Program-made: the position numbers and the translations under genes
DNA from: Anas platyrhynchos
Taxonomy: Eukaryota; Chordata; Aves; Anseriformes; Anatidae
Length of the DNA stretch: 64,000 nucleotides
Assembly: GCF_047663525.1 (NCBI RefSeq)
Contig: NC_092611.1
Span: forward strand, 8,407,001 to 8,471,000
Direction: 5' to 3'
The notes under the pieces: generated by a model
The model's input: only the letters and a program-made list of their open reading frames with translations
What the model was told of the DNA's origin: nothing
The model's database searches: none
Shown: positions 12,301 through 22,221 of the stretch, in pieces
Numbering within the stretch: the stretch's first letter is position 1
Layout: the number at the start of each line of letters is the position of its first letter

Positions 12301-13179
12301 CTAACAAACACGTTAAATAAACGCCTGCCCAGACAATATTTATCAACAGTCCTAAGCCAACTGTTCTGCACTGTACCACAATATCGTACCATGCCAAATG
12401 CAGTGTACTCACAAGCAAATTAATCTGTTTCTCCTAACATTTAAGTGCAACAACAAATCAGTCTGTGTAGCAAATTGCTTTATAAACATTTGGGGATAAA
12501 TACACTTTCTCAGCTTCAATCCTAGTGTGTTTCAGAGCAGCAACCTACCCTTTGATGGGCAAAGAGCAAACGATAAATCCTGGAGACTTAAATAAACCTG
12601 CACGACCAACTCTTGAAATGCTGTAGAAGCTATCTGCATGCCCAGCTGGAGCATGAGCTCCTGGACATTGGGAAACAGACAAAAATAAATCCAACCAACC
12701 AACCAACACTACATTGAACACCTTTTTTGTTTTACTTCTACAGGCCTCAAGCTTCTAAACAATGCCAACAACAGACAGTATTAGGGACTGCATGCACATG
12801 GACTGAAGGTACACTTTAAAGAACCACAAAAATCACATTTCTGCTGTATAAATGGAAAATAAAGACAAAGAGACTCACCGAAATTCACAGAAGTCCCTGG
12901 AAGAGCACCATGTTGCACCCAGCTCTGAAAGCAAGCTCTGGTGAGTTGGGTGAGTCCACGATGAGAGGACTTAAGTAACCTCACCTGCCCCCAAGTAAGG
13001 CAGCCTCATTGCTCATTTTGTCATCTGCCCCTCGTTACTTAGCTTCAAGCAACTGGGGTCCTGCTGTCTTTCTTGTGGTGCTCATGGAATAACACAACCT
13101 AGACACCCTCATCTCCCTTCTTCCTTGTCCCTCTCATTTCTTCCCACTTTGTACTACTTTTCTGTGTCACTCTACTTTA

Positions 13180-13690
13180 TCTGCATTTTCTGTAAAGCAG
13201 AAATTATACTCTGCTAAAAGACACTTTTTTATTATAATTTCATTCCGCTGTTATTAATACCTGATTTGATTTCATTTGTTCCATTTTACAGCTTGTCTCC
13301 TGCAATTGCCTGGCTTTAGAAACAGTTTTATCTGAGCAGGTGAGGCAGATTATAAATAAATTTGGTATTGCACCTTGTATTTTAAGCAAATTTGAGACTT
13401 TCCTGATTAGGTGCCTTGCACGGGAGAACCTTGTTCAGTCAGATAATTGCAACCTCGATTCTTTATCCTCTTCTTTTGTTCTCATCCCCCCTTGGCAAAG
13501 CTGCAATCTTGCACGAGAACATTAGCAGACAAAACCCGTTGAAAATAACTCTCCAGAAAAAATCTAATTTACTTTTTAATCTGGTTCGGAAATTTGCCAG
13601 CAAAACTTCCACAGACAAGCACAGCCTTTTATTACTACTTATCATACTGGCTGGATTTTCACTCCTGATTTGGATAATGTAGCGGGGACT
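13180..13690. promoter_or_regulatory. AT-rich enhancer-like block
   Basis: About 500 bp of AT-rich unique sequence with TATTAATACC, an E-box in GAGCAGGTGAGG, and AAATAAATTTGG-type motifs, without repeats. An 88-codon plus-strand frame (13416-13682) and a 60-codon minus-strand frame overlap here but look like chance. The texture suggests a conserved non-coding element. Confidence 0.22.
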
Positions 13691-14228
13691 GTGGAGAGTG
13701 TGTGTGTGAAGAGATGAAGGGAGAAATCTTTTGATATATTATTTATTTGATACAATCTTTCCTCGATAAGATCAGTAAGCAGAGGACAAAACTGTGACCT
13801 TATCCACTTCAACTGCTTATGTTATGAAACAACAGGCATATATATTTTCATTTCACTTATTTTGTAGGTTCTTTTTTAATTTATTTTCACGTATATATAC
13901 ACACATTTATGTATGTATATAGTATTCCTGCTGGGGAAAGAACTTATTGCACTTGTTTCCTCATGAAGCCCGTCTGGACAAAGAGGATTTGATTACATTT
14001 GTGATTCAAAGATTGTCTTGTCAGCAGAAGGAACACGTGGCTGTGGCACTCCGTAAGTAGCCGATACTGAAAACATTGCTTGCTGAGGCCATTACAGGGT
14101 TCGTTTAACAATACGGCTAATAAGCACCCACCACAAAGGCTGGGAACGTGTTCCATGCATCATCTTTCTGGACAAACCAGAGAGAAGGCAAGCATATGCT
14201 TGAATGCACGGCGCCCATAGTTTGCAGT

Positions 14229-14360
14229 TAAATCATTAGGCTGAAGTTCATAAGATCTGCAGCAATCCTGGCTCTGCCATAACATTTATTTTGTAGAAGT
14301 AGACAAGTAGCATTAATGCCCTGTGCTCCTACACCTGGTCTGTATGCCAAAGGCATCCTA
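14229..14360 (+). mobile_element. MIR/CORE-SINE-like relic
   Basis: The segment follows the MIR consensus order. CAATCCTGGCTCTGCC (14273-14278 region onward) matches the part before the core. It is followed by a degenerate core with GACAAGT, CATTAA and CCCTGTGCTCC, corresponding to the MIR passage in which an aspartate-like GACAAGT block precedes CTCTGTGCCTC. The left flank (GGCTGAAGTTCATAAGATCTG) also fits the MIR 5' region. The copy is heavily mutated with small indels, as expected of an insertion predating the bird-mammal split. Family assignment is from memory of the consensus, not alignment software. Confidence 0.6.
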
Positions 14361-14585
14361 TTTTTCACCCTTTTTCCTTACAGCCTGGTTTAATCAGTCA
14401 GCGCCAAGGGGCAGGGTCTGTTTCTCCTCACCCACCCAAGGCTTTGCATGAAGGGCTGTGGGTTCTCGGCTGGCCTCAGGGCCCGGCTGTCACACCACAC
14501 ACCCTGTGCAGCTCAGTCTGGCTTCTTTAATTAGGTGGATTCTCTGGTCAAACCTAGCTCAGATGCTGAAGTTTATGCATAAAAG

Positions 14586-14622
14586 TTTTTTTTTTTTTTT
14601 TCCTCTCTCTTTTGCTTTTCAG
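14586..14622 (+). other. Poly(T) plus strong acceptor-like pyrimidine tract
   Basis: T16 followed by a C/T-rich run ending in TTTTCAG at 14616-14622. It is an excellent match to a vertebrate 3' splice site. The sequence after it is open in one frame to 14745 (QNYASCGKCKYRK at its start), but no donor or recognisable protein follows. It may be an unused cryptic site or an exon of a non-coding RNA. Confidence 0.4.
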
Positions 14623-15570
14623 AACTATGCCTCCTGTGGGAAGTGTAAATATAGAAAGATGACAACATGTGCATTAATGCTCGTTAGAATGTCATCATTA
14701 TATTCTGCAAAGTGTCTGCTGAAGGGATCCCTAAAGGACACTTAGAAATGAAGCAGCTGCTCCGGATTTGTTCCAGCTCACATCTCGAAGAAAATGACAT
14801 TGAGATAAATACAGCATTGTGAGCGTCTTCTGAGCAGGAGGGGAGAAACGAGAGGGGAAGATTTCCTTTTGTAACAGGCCCAAAGCAGGACTGCAGCGTA
14901 CTCCAGACTTCCTCACCCTCTGCCTTTGTAACATGAATCGGATGCTGCAGTGTTTGTGGTGGTACCGATGGGCCCACCCTTCTGGATGGTGCAAGGGGGG
15001 TGCAGCTTCCCCAGGCAGCTCTCATCCAGACCCTGATGTGTGGAGGTTGGTGGGAGCTCAGGCACCGCAACCAGCCAGTCGCTGCTCTACAGCCAGGAAA
15101 GCTGAAGGGAGAGCTGCTTGAGCCCAGCACGTATGGTTGTCTTTACAACAGCTTGAATCCACGTGAGAGAGGCTTCTCCTACAGCCCGTTCTTGTCTGTC
15201 ACACGTGGATCATGGTGTGCTCCTTGTCTTAAGAAGATGGATAAGGAGAAACCCAGAAAAAATAAAATGGTTTCTGTGAAATACGTCTCTGACTTCATTA
15301 TCTGTGGTCATAAGCTTTTCTTCTGCTGTCAGAACTAAGGAGACAATGGCGTGAAGCAGAACATTAGTTGCAACAAAACATTGCGCTCTATTTCTTTCCA
15401 ACCTTTTCAAGGTTTTGAAACTCCAGCCACAAAAGGCTCAAGCTTCACATATACGGAAATGCTGTAAGACAACAGAGCCTTTGGGGATTTCACATTCTTT
15501 GGAAAAAAATATGAAAATAAAAATTTAAAAGATAGCATATACGTGACCAAACTCTCATATGTATTTTAAG

Positions 15571-15640
15571 CCAGATTGTTATCTGGTGTGAAGCAGAACA
15601 AGCTCACTGACTTCACTGGAGTAAGCAGATTTTTACAACA
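15571..15640. mobile_element. Ancient sauropsid palindromic interspersed repeat
   Basis: Contains CTGGTGTGAAGCAG, a centre CTGACTTCACTGGAGTAA, and a degenerate return arm ending in TTTTTACA. This matches the imperfectly palindromic repeat common in turtle, crocodilian and bird genomes, in which a GTGTAAATC-type arm, a TGACTTCA-TGGAGT centre and a GATTTACAC-type arm alternate. The family is presumably an old non-autonomous DNA transposon. Assignment is by remembered consensus; copy boundaries are approximate. Confidence 0.5.
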
Positions 15641-16399
15641 AAACCTTTGAAACTACAATACTTACAGATGAGCCCCAAATGCCCCAGATCATAGGATGGT
15701 ACCATTTTGTACCCTGCCCTTGTCTGCATGATGCCATGAGAAGGGAATTCAGAGAGCGCTCTGCACGATAATCTCCCCCTCACGCCTGTTTGCATTCACA
15801 GAGAAAGCCTTGAAATAAAAATGTACAGTCCCAAGGGCACTTACTGCAGAAAAGAGAAAGGTTAAGAACTGTGATTGACCATGAGAAGATCCAGAGTCTT
15901 ACATTACCTAGAGACCTTGCTCGCTTTCTCTGTATTAATGCCCAGCAAATAAAGAAAAAAACCATTGTCTTCAATTTCCCCATCTCGTAAGAACCCGTAT
16001 CGTGTCAAGTATCATATTCACAAAGCAGAGTTTTTCTATTCAAAAATAACAAATAGATCATTTTCTTGGAGCAGATTTATTGAAGCTCACAGAGGGAGAG
16101 GCACCCCCTTTCACAGATAACAGAATCGTCTTTTTCACTTTTTCACCCAAGAAAACAGGGAAGACAGGAAAGATCAAGTAACACGAGAAGCATTATCAGT
16201 TAACCATTAGGAACCATTTCTTGTTCTGTGTTAGTACTGAAATGATGCTTCAGCATGCCATTAAAAGGGGATGAATACATGCTGCAGAAATGGGAAATAA
16301 AGAGACAGGGTCCCCAAGGCAACAGATGATCCTCCTGTCCTTTTTTCTAAAATGAACAACTAATGCTGATCCTGAATTCGTGGTCCTATTCCAATTGGT

Positions 16400-16470
16400 T
16401 GAATCGCCTCCTGTGCCTCCAGATTTGTTTTCTCATCCATAAAAAGAGAATACAGAATTCTTTGCTGCTT
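16400..16470 (+). mobile_element. MIR-like relic (core and 3' part)
   Basis: CTGTGCCTCCAG followed by TTTTCTCATCCATAAAA and AGAGAATA matches the MIR passage that reads CTGTGCCTCAGTTT, TCATCTGTAAAATG and GGATAATA. It is short and diverged. The orientation is plus. The match could also be to another CORE-SINE sharing the same core. Confidence 0.5.
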
Positions 16471-16479
16471 CTTCAAAAT

Positions 16480-16790
16480 TGCTATGTGGAGTTTTTGGAC
16501 GTAGATTAAGCAGCCAATGTGTTTCCTGCCACAGGTGGCTGCATTTCAGTAATAGGTTCATTGTATTTCTATAGGAGTTGCATTTTATTTTCAATTTTTA
16601 ATTGCAGAACATCAGTGTGAGATTGCCACATGATAGATATATTAAGATTGCAAAGTGCCCAGCAAAGTCCTTCAGCTGAATGACAAACACATGAGTTCAT
16701 TTCCATTATTATTTACCACTGAAGCCTGGAAATGGCATTCTAAATCCTATAAAACTGTGTTCAGATTTACCACTTTCTCATCTTCAAGAT
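16480..16790. promoter_or_regulatory. AT-rich enhancer-like block
   Basis: An AT-rich unique block right after the MIR-like relic, with CAGGTGG (E-box), TTTTTAATTGCAG and repeated ATTATT/TATAAA motifs and no long frame. The texture is that of a conserved non-coding element. No direct evidence of function is visible. Confidence 0.2.
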
Positions 16791-17887
16791 CTTTTGCTGG
16801 CAGATCCTATTAGCAATGTGCTGACTTTTGGGACATTTTTTCCTCAAAATAAAATTATCCACAAGTCTCTATCTTGCTAGCACCACCTACTTCAAGATTT
16901 AAGTAAATACATTACATACCCTATCTGCATTTGGTTTTATGGGTTCTAGCCCAATTATTATTTTTTTTTTTTCTCCTTCTCTGCCAAAAGAAAAAATTGC
17001 TTTGAAAATAACCTTCCATATTCTGATGCCATTGGCTGTCAATCTGCTTAGTAACTTGCACATCACTAAGTTGAATATAGTTTGTTTAAGAAGTGTCTCT
17101 CACTCAAGAAATGGCCCTTTGGCACTATTCAGACCTGGCAGCTCTGTTCCAGCACTGAGGAACTGCGGGGTTTGCAGCCCTGCCCTGGAACAAGCTCTCC
17201 CACAAAATGAAACCAGAGGAGCCAGTCCTCAGAGGGAGATGCAGATACTGTGCTCCAGCCCCACGAGCCACAGATGCGGTCACATCCATGGCGTTTGCAG
17301 AGGCACAGGGGGAACAGCAAAGGCTGCCAGGAGCAGGAGCAGCAATGGTGCCCAGCAGATGCTGAAAGGGTGCACGTGCTGTGACATCGTGTTGCTTGGG
17401 GGGAGGCTAGAGGGCAGAGGAGGCCAAAAAGTTTTCAGGAAACCTTATCCCTGACCAAAAAAATTTACATTTGATCAACACACACACTTAAAAACACATG
17501 AATTTACATCCTGCTTTGGAGAAGTGCAGACCAGCATTTATCATGGGTTTTGGCACTCTAGGGTCATGCTCTTGGGTGAGGACATCAAGCACCACCACAA
17601 GGCAGGTAGCTGCAACGGCTCCAAGCCCCCAGCAGCAGCAGCATGGTGCTGTGTAGGCACGGTGCTGGGGTGGTACTGGGCTTCAGGAACAAGATCTGGG
17701 GCTTGCTGGGACAGGCAAAGAGAAAAGCTTAGCAAGCAGCCTGAGACAGAGCAGAGGAGAGAGCAGAGAGCATTGATTAGTGGCTGTAAGCATAAAGGGT
17801 GGAAAGGGCCAAAAGAAGAAAGGAATAAAGAATAAAGGGAGAAGGGGTCTTTGAAGGAAAAAGAGTGGATGCAGATTAGGGAGGAAT

Positions 17888-17927
17888 AAAAAAAAAAAAA
17901 AGAAAAAAGAAGAAAAGAAGAAGAAAT
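17888..17927. repeat. A14 then GA-rich purine tract
   Basis: A nearly uninterrupted purine tract: fourteen A, then A/G runs of the AAGAAG type. It sits at the end of a longer purine-rich zone beginning near 17790. Low-complexity. Confidence 0.8.
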
Positions 17928-19111
17928 CAAAGAGCACCATCATTAATGGATCTTACCCAGGAAGAAACATCCAGCCAAAGGGACTATCTTTTCCTCCCTT
18001 TACATCAAGTAAACAATTCCCTTTAATTAGAAAACATGTATTTTGGACACATCCCCAGTAGCCTGCCCTTGAAAAGGACTGAGCTCCAGAGGAAATGGAA
18101 ATGAACAGTGGTGATGCTACAGCAGCAGAGCGGTTACGGGAAATACTGCCACCAAAACACAGCAAGCCGAGAGGCAAAGCTCCTGCCAGGCTCTGGGCTT
18201 GCTCTGCTGTGGTGGTATTGCATCAGTCATCGAGACAGGCTGGAAGCACCACAGCTCAGTCTTTCTGGATTACAGACTGCTGTATTCCAATCTGGATTGC
18301 AGGTAACCCTGCTCATTTAGAAATGAGCTGCAGTCACAGGAAAAACATTTCATACACATGTTAAATAATTATTTACATGTATGCATACACATATAGACAC
18401 AGGAACAGATCATCCAGTCAAGACTCATCGATAATAACTAACACCGGTGGTGTTTCCTTACATACGAATGGAATCTCACCAGGTCGTGGAGGGACCAGAA
18501 CCATTCAACCTGATTTCACATCGCTCAAGGTGTGAGGGGGGGAAAAAGACCTGCCCTCAGCACGCACTGTGTTAGTACTTTTGAGCATAGGACGGACACA
18601 GAGCAATTCTCCCATGCTGAAATTTGTCTTTGTTACAAGTTGGAAATGAGGTATTTCCAAATTCTTTGTGGAAAAAAGTTACCCTTCCAACAGATGCTTT
18701 CCAGTGATCAAAACATTGGAGTTTCCTGGTTGACATACACCATTTAACAAATTTCAAGTGAAAAAATCTATTTCCAAATGAAATATTGCCATGCTGTAAT
18801 CCAGTACTGTTGAAACTTTTCAATACTGCTGGAACATTTCTTCCTCTTTTATTTCTTGCTTAAAATGAAATGATCAAAAATGGCTTTTTTTCTTTCCTTC
18901 TTCTATTTCTTAAACAATATTGTGTTCCTGGAGATCGGGCACCAGAGGAGCCTCTGCCTGCCTCTCCTCCCTCCCTTTTTTCAGCCTCCTCCTGGGAACC
19001 TGACTCGGTCATGTTTCTTGTCACACAGACGGTAAGTACATGAGTGACAGGCACGTCACCGTGTGAGTGACAGGCAGCTCAGCAGTTAACAGCTCAAAGA
19101 TATAGAGGAAT

Positions 19112-19225
19112 GCAGCGAGTGCCAGACTGGATCAGACCTGAGGTCCAGCTAATCCAAAACACCGATCCAACAGCAGTCAGTCCCCGCCGCTCCGGAGGCG
19201 GACAGGGAAGCCAAGCAAGAGGCAC
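19112..19225. mobile_element. CR1/L3-clade LINE 3' fragment
   Basis: The passage CTGGATCAGACC, then GAGGTCCAGCTAATCC, then CCAACAGCAGTCAG, then CCGGAGGC and GGAAGCCAAGC follows, in order and spacing, the widespread amniote repeat that reads TGGATCAGACC, GGTCCATCTAG, CAACAGTGGCCAG and CAGAGGAAGC. That repeat belongs to 3' ends of CR1/L3-clade LINEs. The copy is degraded but colinear over about 100 bp. Orientation relative to the parent element is not certain. Confidence 0.6.
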
Positions 19226-22065
19226 AGAGCTAGCTGCTGTCAGGGCAGGAACGGCTGCGGGAGGTGATGAGGAACCAGGCGGTCAAAATACCTTAAAATG
19301 AAGGATATGACTCAAGGCAAAACTGTGTGACAGCCAGAACACCGCGCGTGTGAGCTGGCTGGCAGGGCACTGCTGATCGGGCTGGGGAACGGAGCAGCAC
19401 CAGAAAATGAGGAAAGGTTTGGCTAGGGCAGGTGCCCCCAAAGCCCCTGGGTATATGTCTTAGTGTCTTTAGTCCCCTTCCCTTCCAAACCTGAGAGCGC
19501 TTCTCATTCAGTGGTCTTTCGGTCATTTCCTGGGTGAAAACCCCTAACTGCTGGAGCAGTCCTCACGCTGTCACCGCGATGACAGGAGGCGGCGAGCCTG
19601 GCACCCCTCTGTCACTGCACTTGGCCATTCCTCCCCTTTGCCCTCAGCAACACCGGGCAGCTCGGCTGCACAGCAAGGGGTGCAGCTCTGAAAAATTGGG
19701 GAATATTGCTACAAAAGGCTCCAGCTGGTAGCACCCCGCTACCACTGGGGTCTCTTGCGAGCGCAGAAGCGCCTGTTTGTCAGCCTGAGAGCTCTGCCAG
19801 GCGAAGGCTTTCACGCCGCAGCAGGCAGGCTGGGAGGAGTGAGCCTAATTAGATGTCTCCAGATTGATGATTATACCTCTGCTCAGAGCGTGTAGCCAGA
19901 GACAGAAGACTTCTGACAGCTGCAAGGAGAAAATCAAAGGTCCTAACCTCTCACAAGCCATTGCTTCCTCCCTCCCAGATTCTGATGTCATTTAGATAAA
20001 AACAAAACAGAGCAATTTATATTAAACACAACAGTAATAACAAATTAAAAAGTAGGGTATTTAAAAAGATAACACATTTGCCACTGGCAGTCAAAGGAAT
20101 TCAGAAGGCAAAAAAAAAACAGACCGCTTCTCAATTCTCTCTCTCACACACAAGCTCCCTAAAAGCTTGTTAAAACGTCTTGCTAGCAAGGGCAGGACCC
20201 TCTGATTTACTGGTCATAGGCATCAAAACCCCCAAATGATAGATATTCCTCTGAACGGATGACATGTACACGATACAGGAATCAAAACTGTGTGTTTTTG
20301 ATTGGGGGTGAGGGGACAACAATGAAAATTAACTGGCTGTTTACATTGCTTCTGGGCAAACCTCAGTCAGACAAGAGAAGGTTTAGTAGCCAAACATCCT
20401 TTGAGTAAAATCTTTCCCTGTTGGAAGGGATCATGCATAGGATGGGCAGCTGGGGGAGAACAAAAGGCTGAGCTGAAAATATATAGTTGCTGCGGTACAG
20501 AAACCCAGTCTGGCCATATGCCTGAGGTGCCTGGGGCAGCACCCCAGCTGGCTCCTGATGCCTTTGCTTGGCATCCCCTCCCGGTTGCTTTCTCCCTTCC
20601 ACCTCTGCAGTCCCACGTTTCGCCAAAGCAGTCACACAGAACTGCAGGAGAAGATTTTTCTGCTGATGTGCAATATCTGAGTCCAAGGAATCGCCTACAC
20701 ATGTTTACCCAGTTTGACTTAAAATATGGCTTGGTTAAGATACAAGAAGAATCTGTCCAGACAGCTATTTTGACGGAAACTGCCCTGTTTGGGTTTTGTT
20801 TAAGGACTAGGAACTAGTTTAAGCGAAATGAACTGAATAAAACCAGATGAAAGATGTAATCTGACATGGTTTATGTCATATCTACACTGGGTTAAGGGTG
20901 CGTACACAGTTACTTAACAGCACAGCTGACAAACAGCGACTTGTTAAGCTGCAGTAACTGGATGATACATCTGAGACTTAAAAGCATAAACAGAGATTCA
21001 CACCAGCGTTCCTTAAATGAATGTCATTCGCTGTATAGATAAGGCCTCATATTCCATACTCTTTGCCTTTATATACTGCTGACAAATCAGATCTCCCTCC
21101 ACGGGCAGAGCAGTGCAGCATCTGACTCCTACTTGGTCCTATCATAAATGACCATGCCAGTGAAAGCAGAATCTACCTACATTTTTTCCATCAAAAACAA
21201 TTATTTTTTTTAAGTGCATGTTTGGCTCAGCACCTACAATCTCACATCTACAGAGCAGAGTTGCTACCTCTCTGAATGGCTGTAATTTCTTTTTAGTTCA
21301 ATTATTTCTGCACCATACTGTTTGCAACAGCTGAAGCCAACAGTGCTGTTCAGCATATTATGTACTCTATGTCAATGCACCATGAAATATTAAGACTACA
21401 ATAGGTCTGAAGTCACAGAATCATAATCCTTTAATAGCTTTTTTCATTTCTGCTGCTGGAAGATGGCATAATATTTCTATTTTTAAACAAATTGCATTTG
21501 TTCTAACGAAGCTTGGGCTCATCTTGATACCATTGCAGCTGCAAGACCTTTTTTTTTGCACCATGGTTTTGAAACTCACAGTTCATCGAGGAGGGAGCTG
21601 CTGAGAACTTTCAACAGCATTAACCATGTTGCTAAACCTGGATTTATGTGTTTGTTTACAAATGGGTGTGCAGAGGTTTATTTACAGGGATAAGACTCTT
21701 TTGTCTTCTTCAAGCCACTAAATTGACCAGACTGAGGAATCCAGAAAACAATTAAACACATCTCTGCGACTGCCATCGTGGCATTCCCCTGCAGTGGCTG
21801 GGACCACAGGACCTGTTAGAGCAACCACAGACCTCCAGCACAGCATTGCTATAGGGCTGCACAATGCAGTTTTAACCAGGCTATAAACATATCCTGGTGC
21901 TTACTTTTTACTTTTTTTTTTTTTTTAAATATTATCTAAACTAACACAGTTAAATTTCTACCTCTTGAGCACCTCTCGCTCAGCCTCAGCTGGCACTCAG
22001 GCTGCAGGGGAACGTGCCCAATGCTTCCAGAGTGGGCAGCACACAGTGGGGCTTGGATGTGATGG

Positions 22066-22221
22066 ACGCAGAGCATCGAGTGGCAGAATTGGCCTGGCTC
22101 TTGTTCCAGCAGCTCGTCCCTGGAAGCGCTGCCCCGTCCCCAGGAGGGCACGGCAGCCAAGCGGGTGCCATTGGGCTCGCTCCTCGGGCGCAGCACGGCT
22201 GGCAGGCTCGCACCTCATCGC
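22066..22221. promoter_or_regulatory. Small CpG cluster
   Basis: About 13 CpGs in about 155 bp in a locally GC-rich segment. It is smaller than a usual CpG island. Several overlapping frames on both strands are explained by composition. Confidence 0.3.

Larger units (their letters stand above)
5964..14228. other. Long non-coding stretch
   Basis: About 8 kb without a recognisable gene. The longest frame (6210-6818 plus, about 200 codons) has no domain, no codon-bias signal I can see and overlaps frames on the other strand, so I treat it as chance. Homopolymer tracts lie at 6839-6870 and 7627-7661, and a (CCAA)n run at 12691-12707. Segments about 8840-9300, 10440-10560 and 12420-12760 are AT-rich with several TAAT-type cores. 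A strong acceptor-like pyrimidine tract ends at 11160 but no coherent exon follows. Confidence 0.55.
14373..19111. other. Non-coding stretch with old repeats
   Basis: Unique DNA apart from the repeats listed separately. Frames of up to 171 codons occur (for example 16939-17454 plus, 14684-15130 minus) but show no domain. The part from about 15980 to 17060 is AT-rich and contains both a MIR-like relic and an enhancer-like block. The part from about 17700 to 17930 is purine-rich. Confidence 0.5.

Noticed and set aside
15686..15712. GATCATAGGATGGTACC, resembling an antisense CR1 end
   Set aside because: The similarity does not continue beyond about 15 bases.
21413..21445. CACAGAATCATAATCC, resembling the antisense start of CR1
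   Set aside because: The match stops after about 14 bases and the expected continuation is absent.
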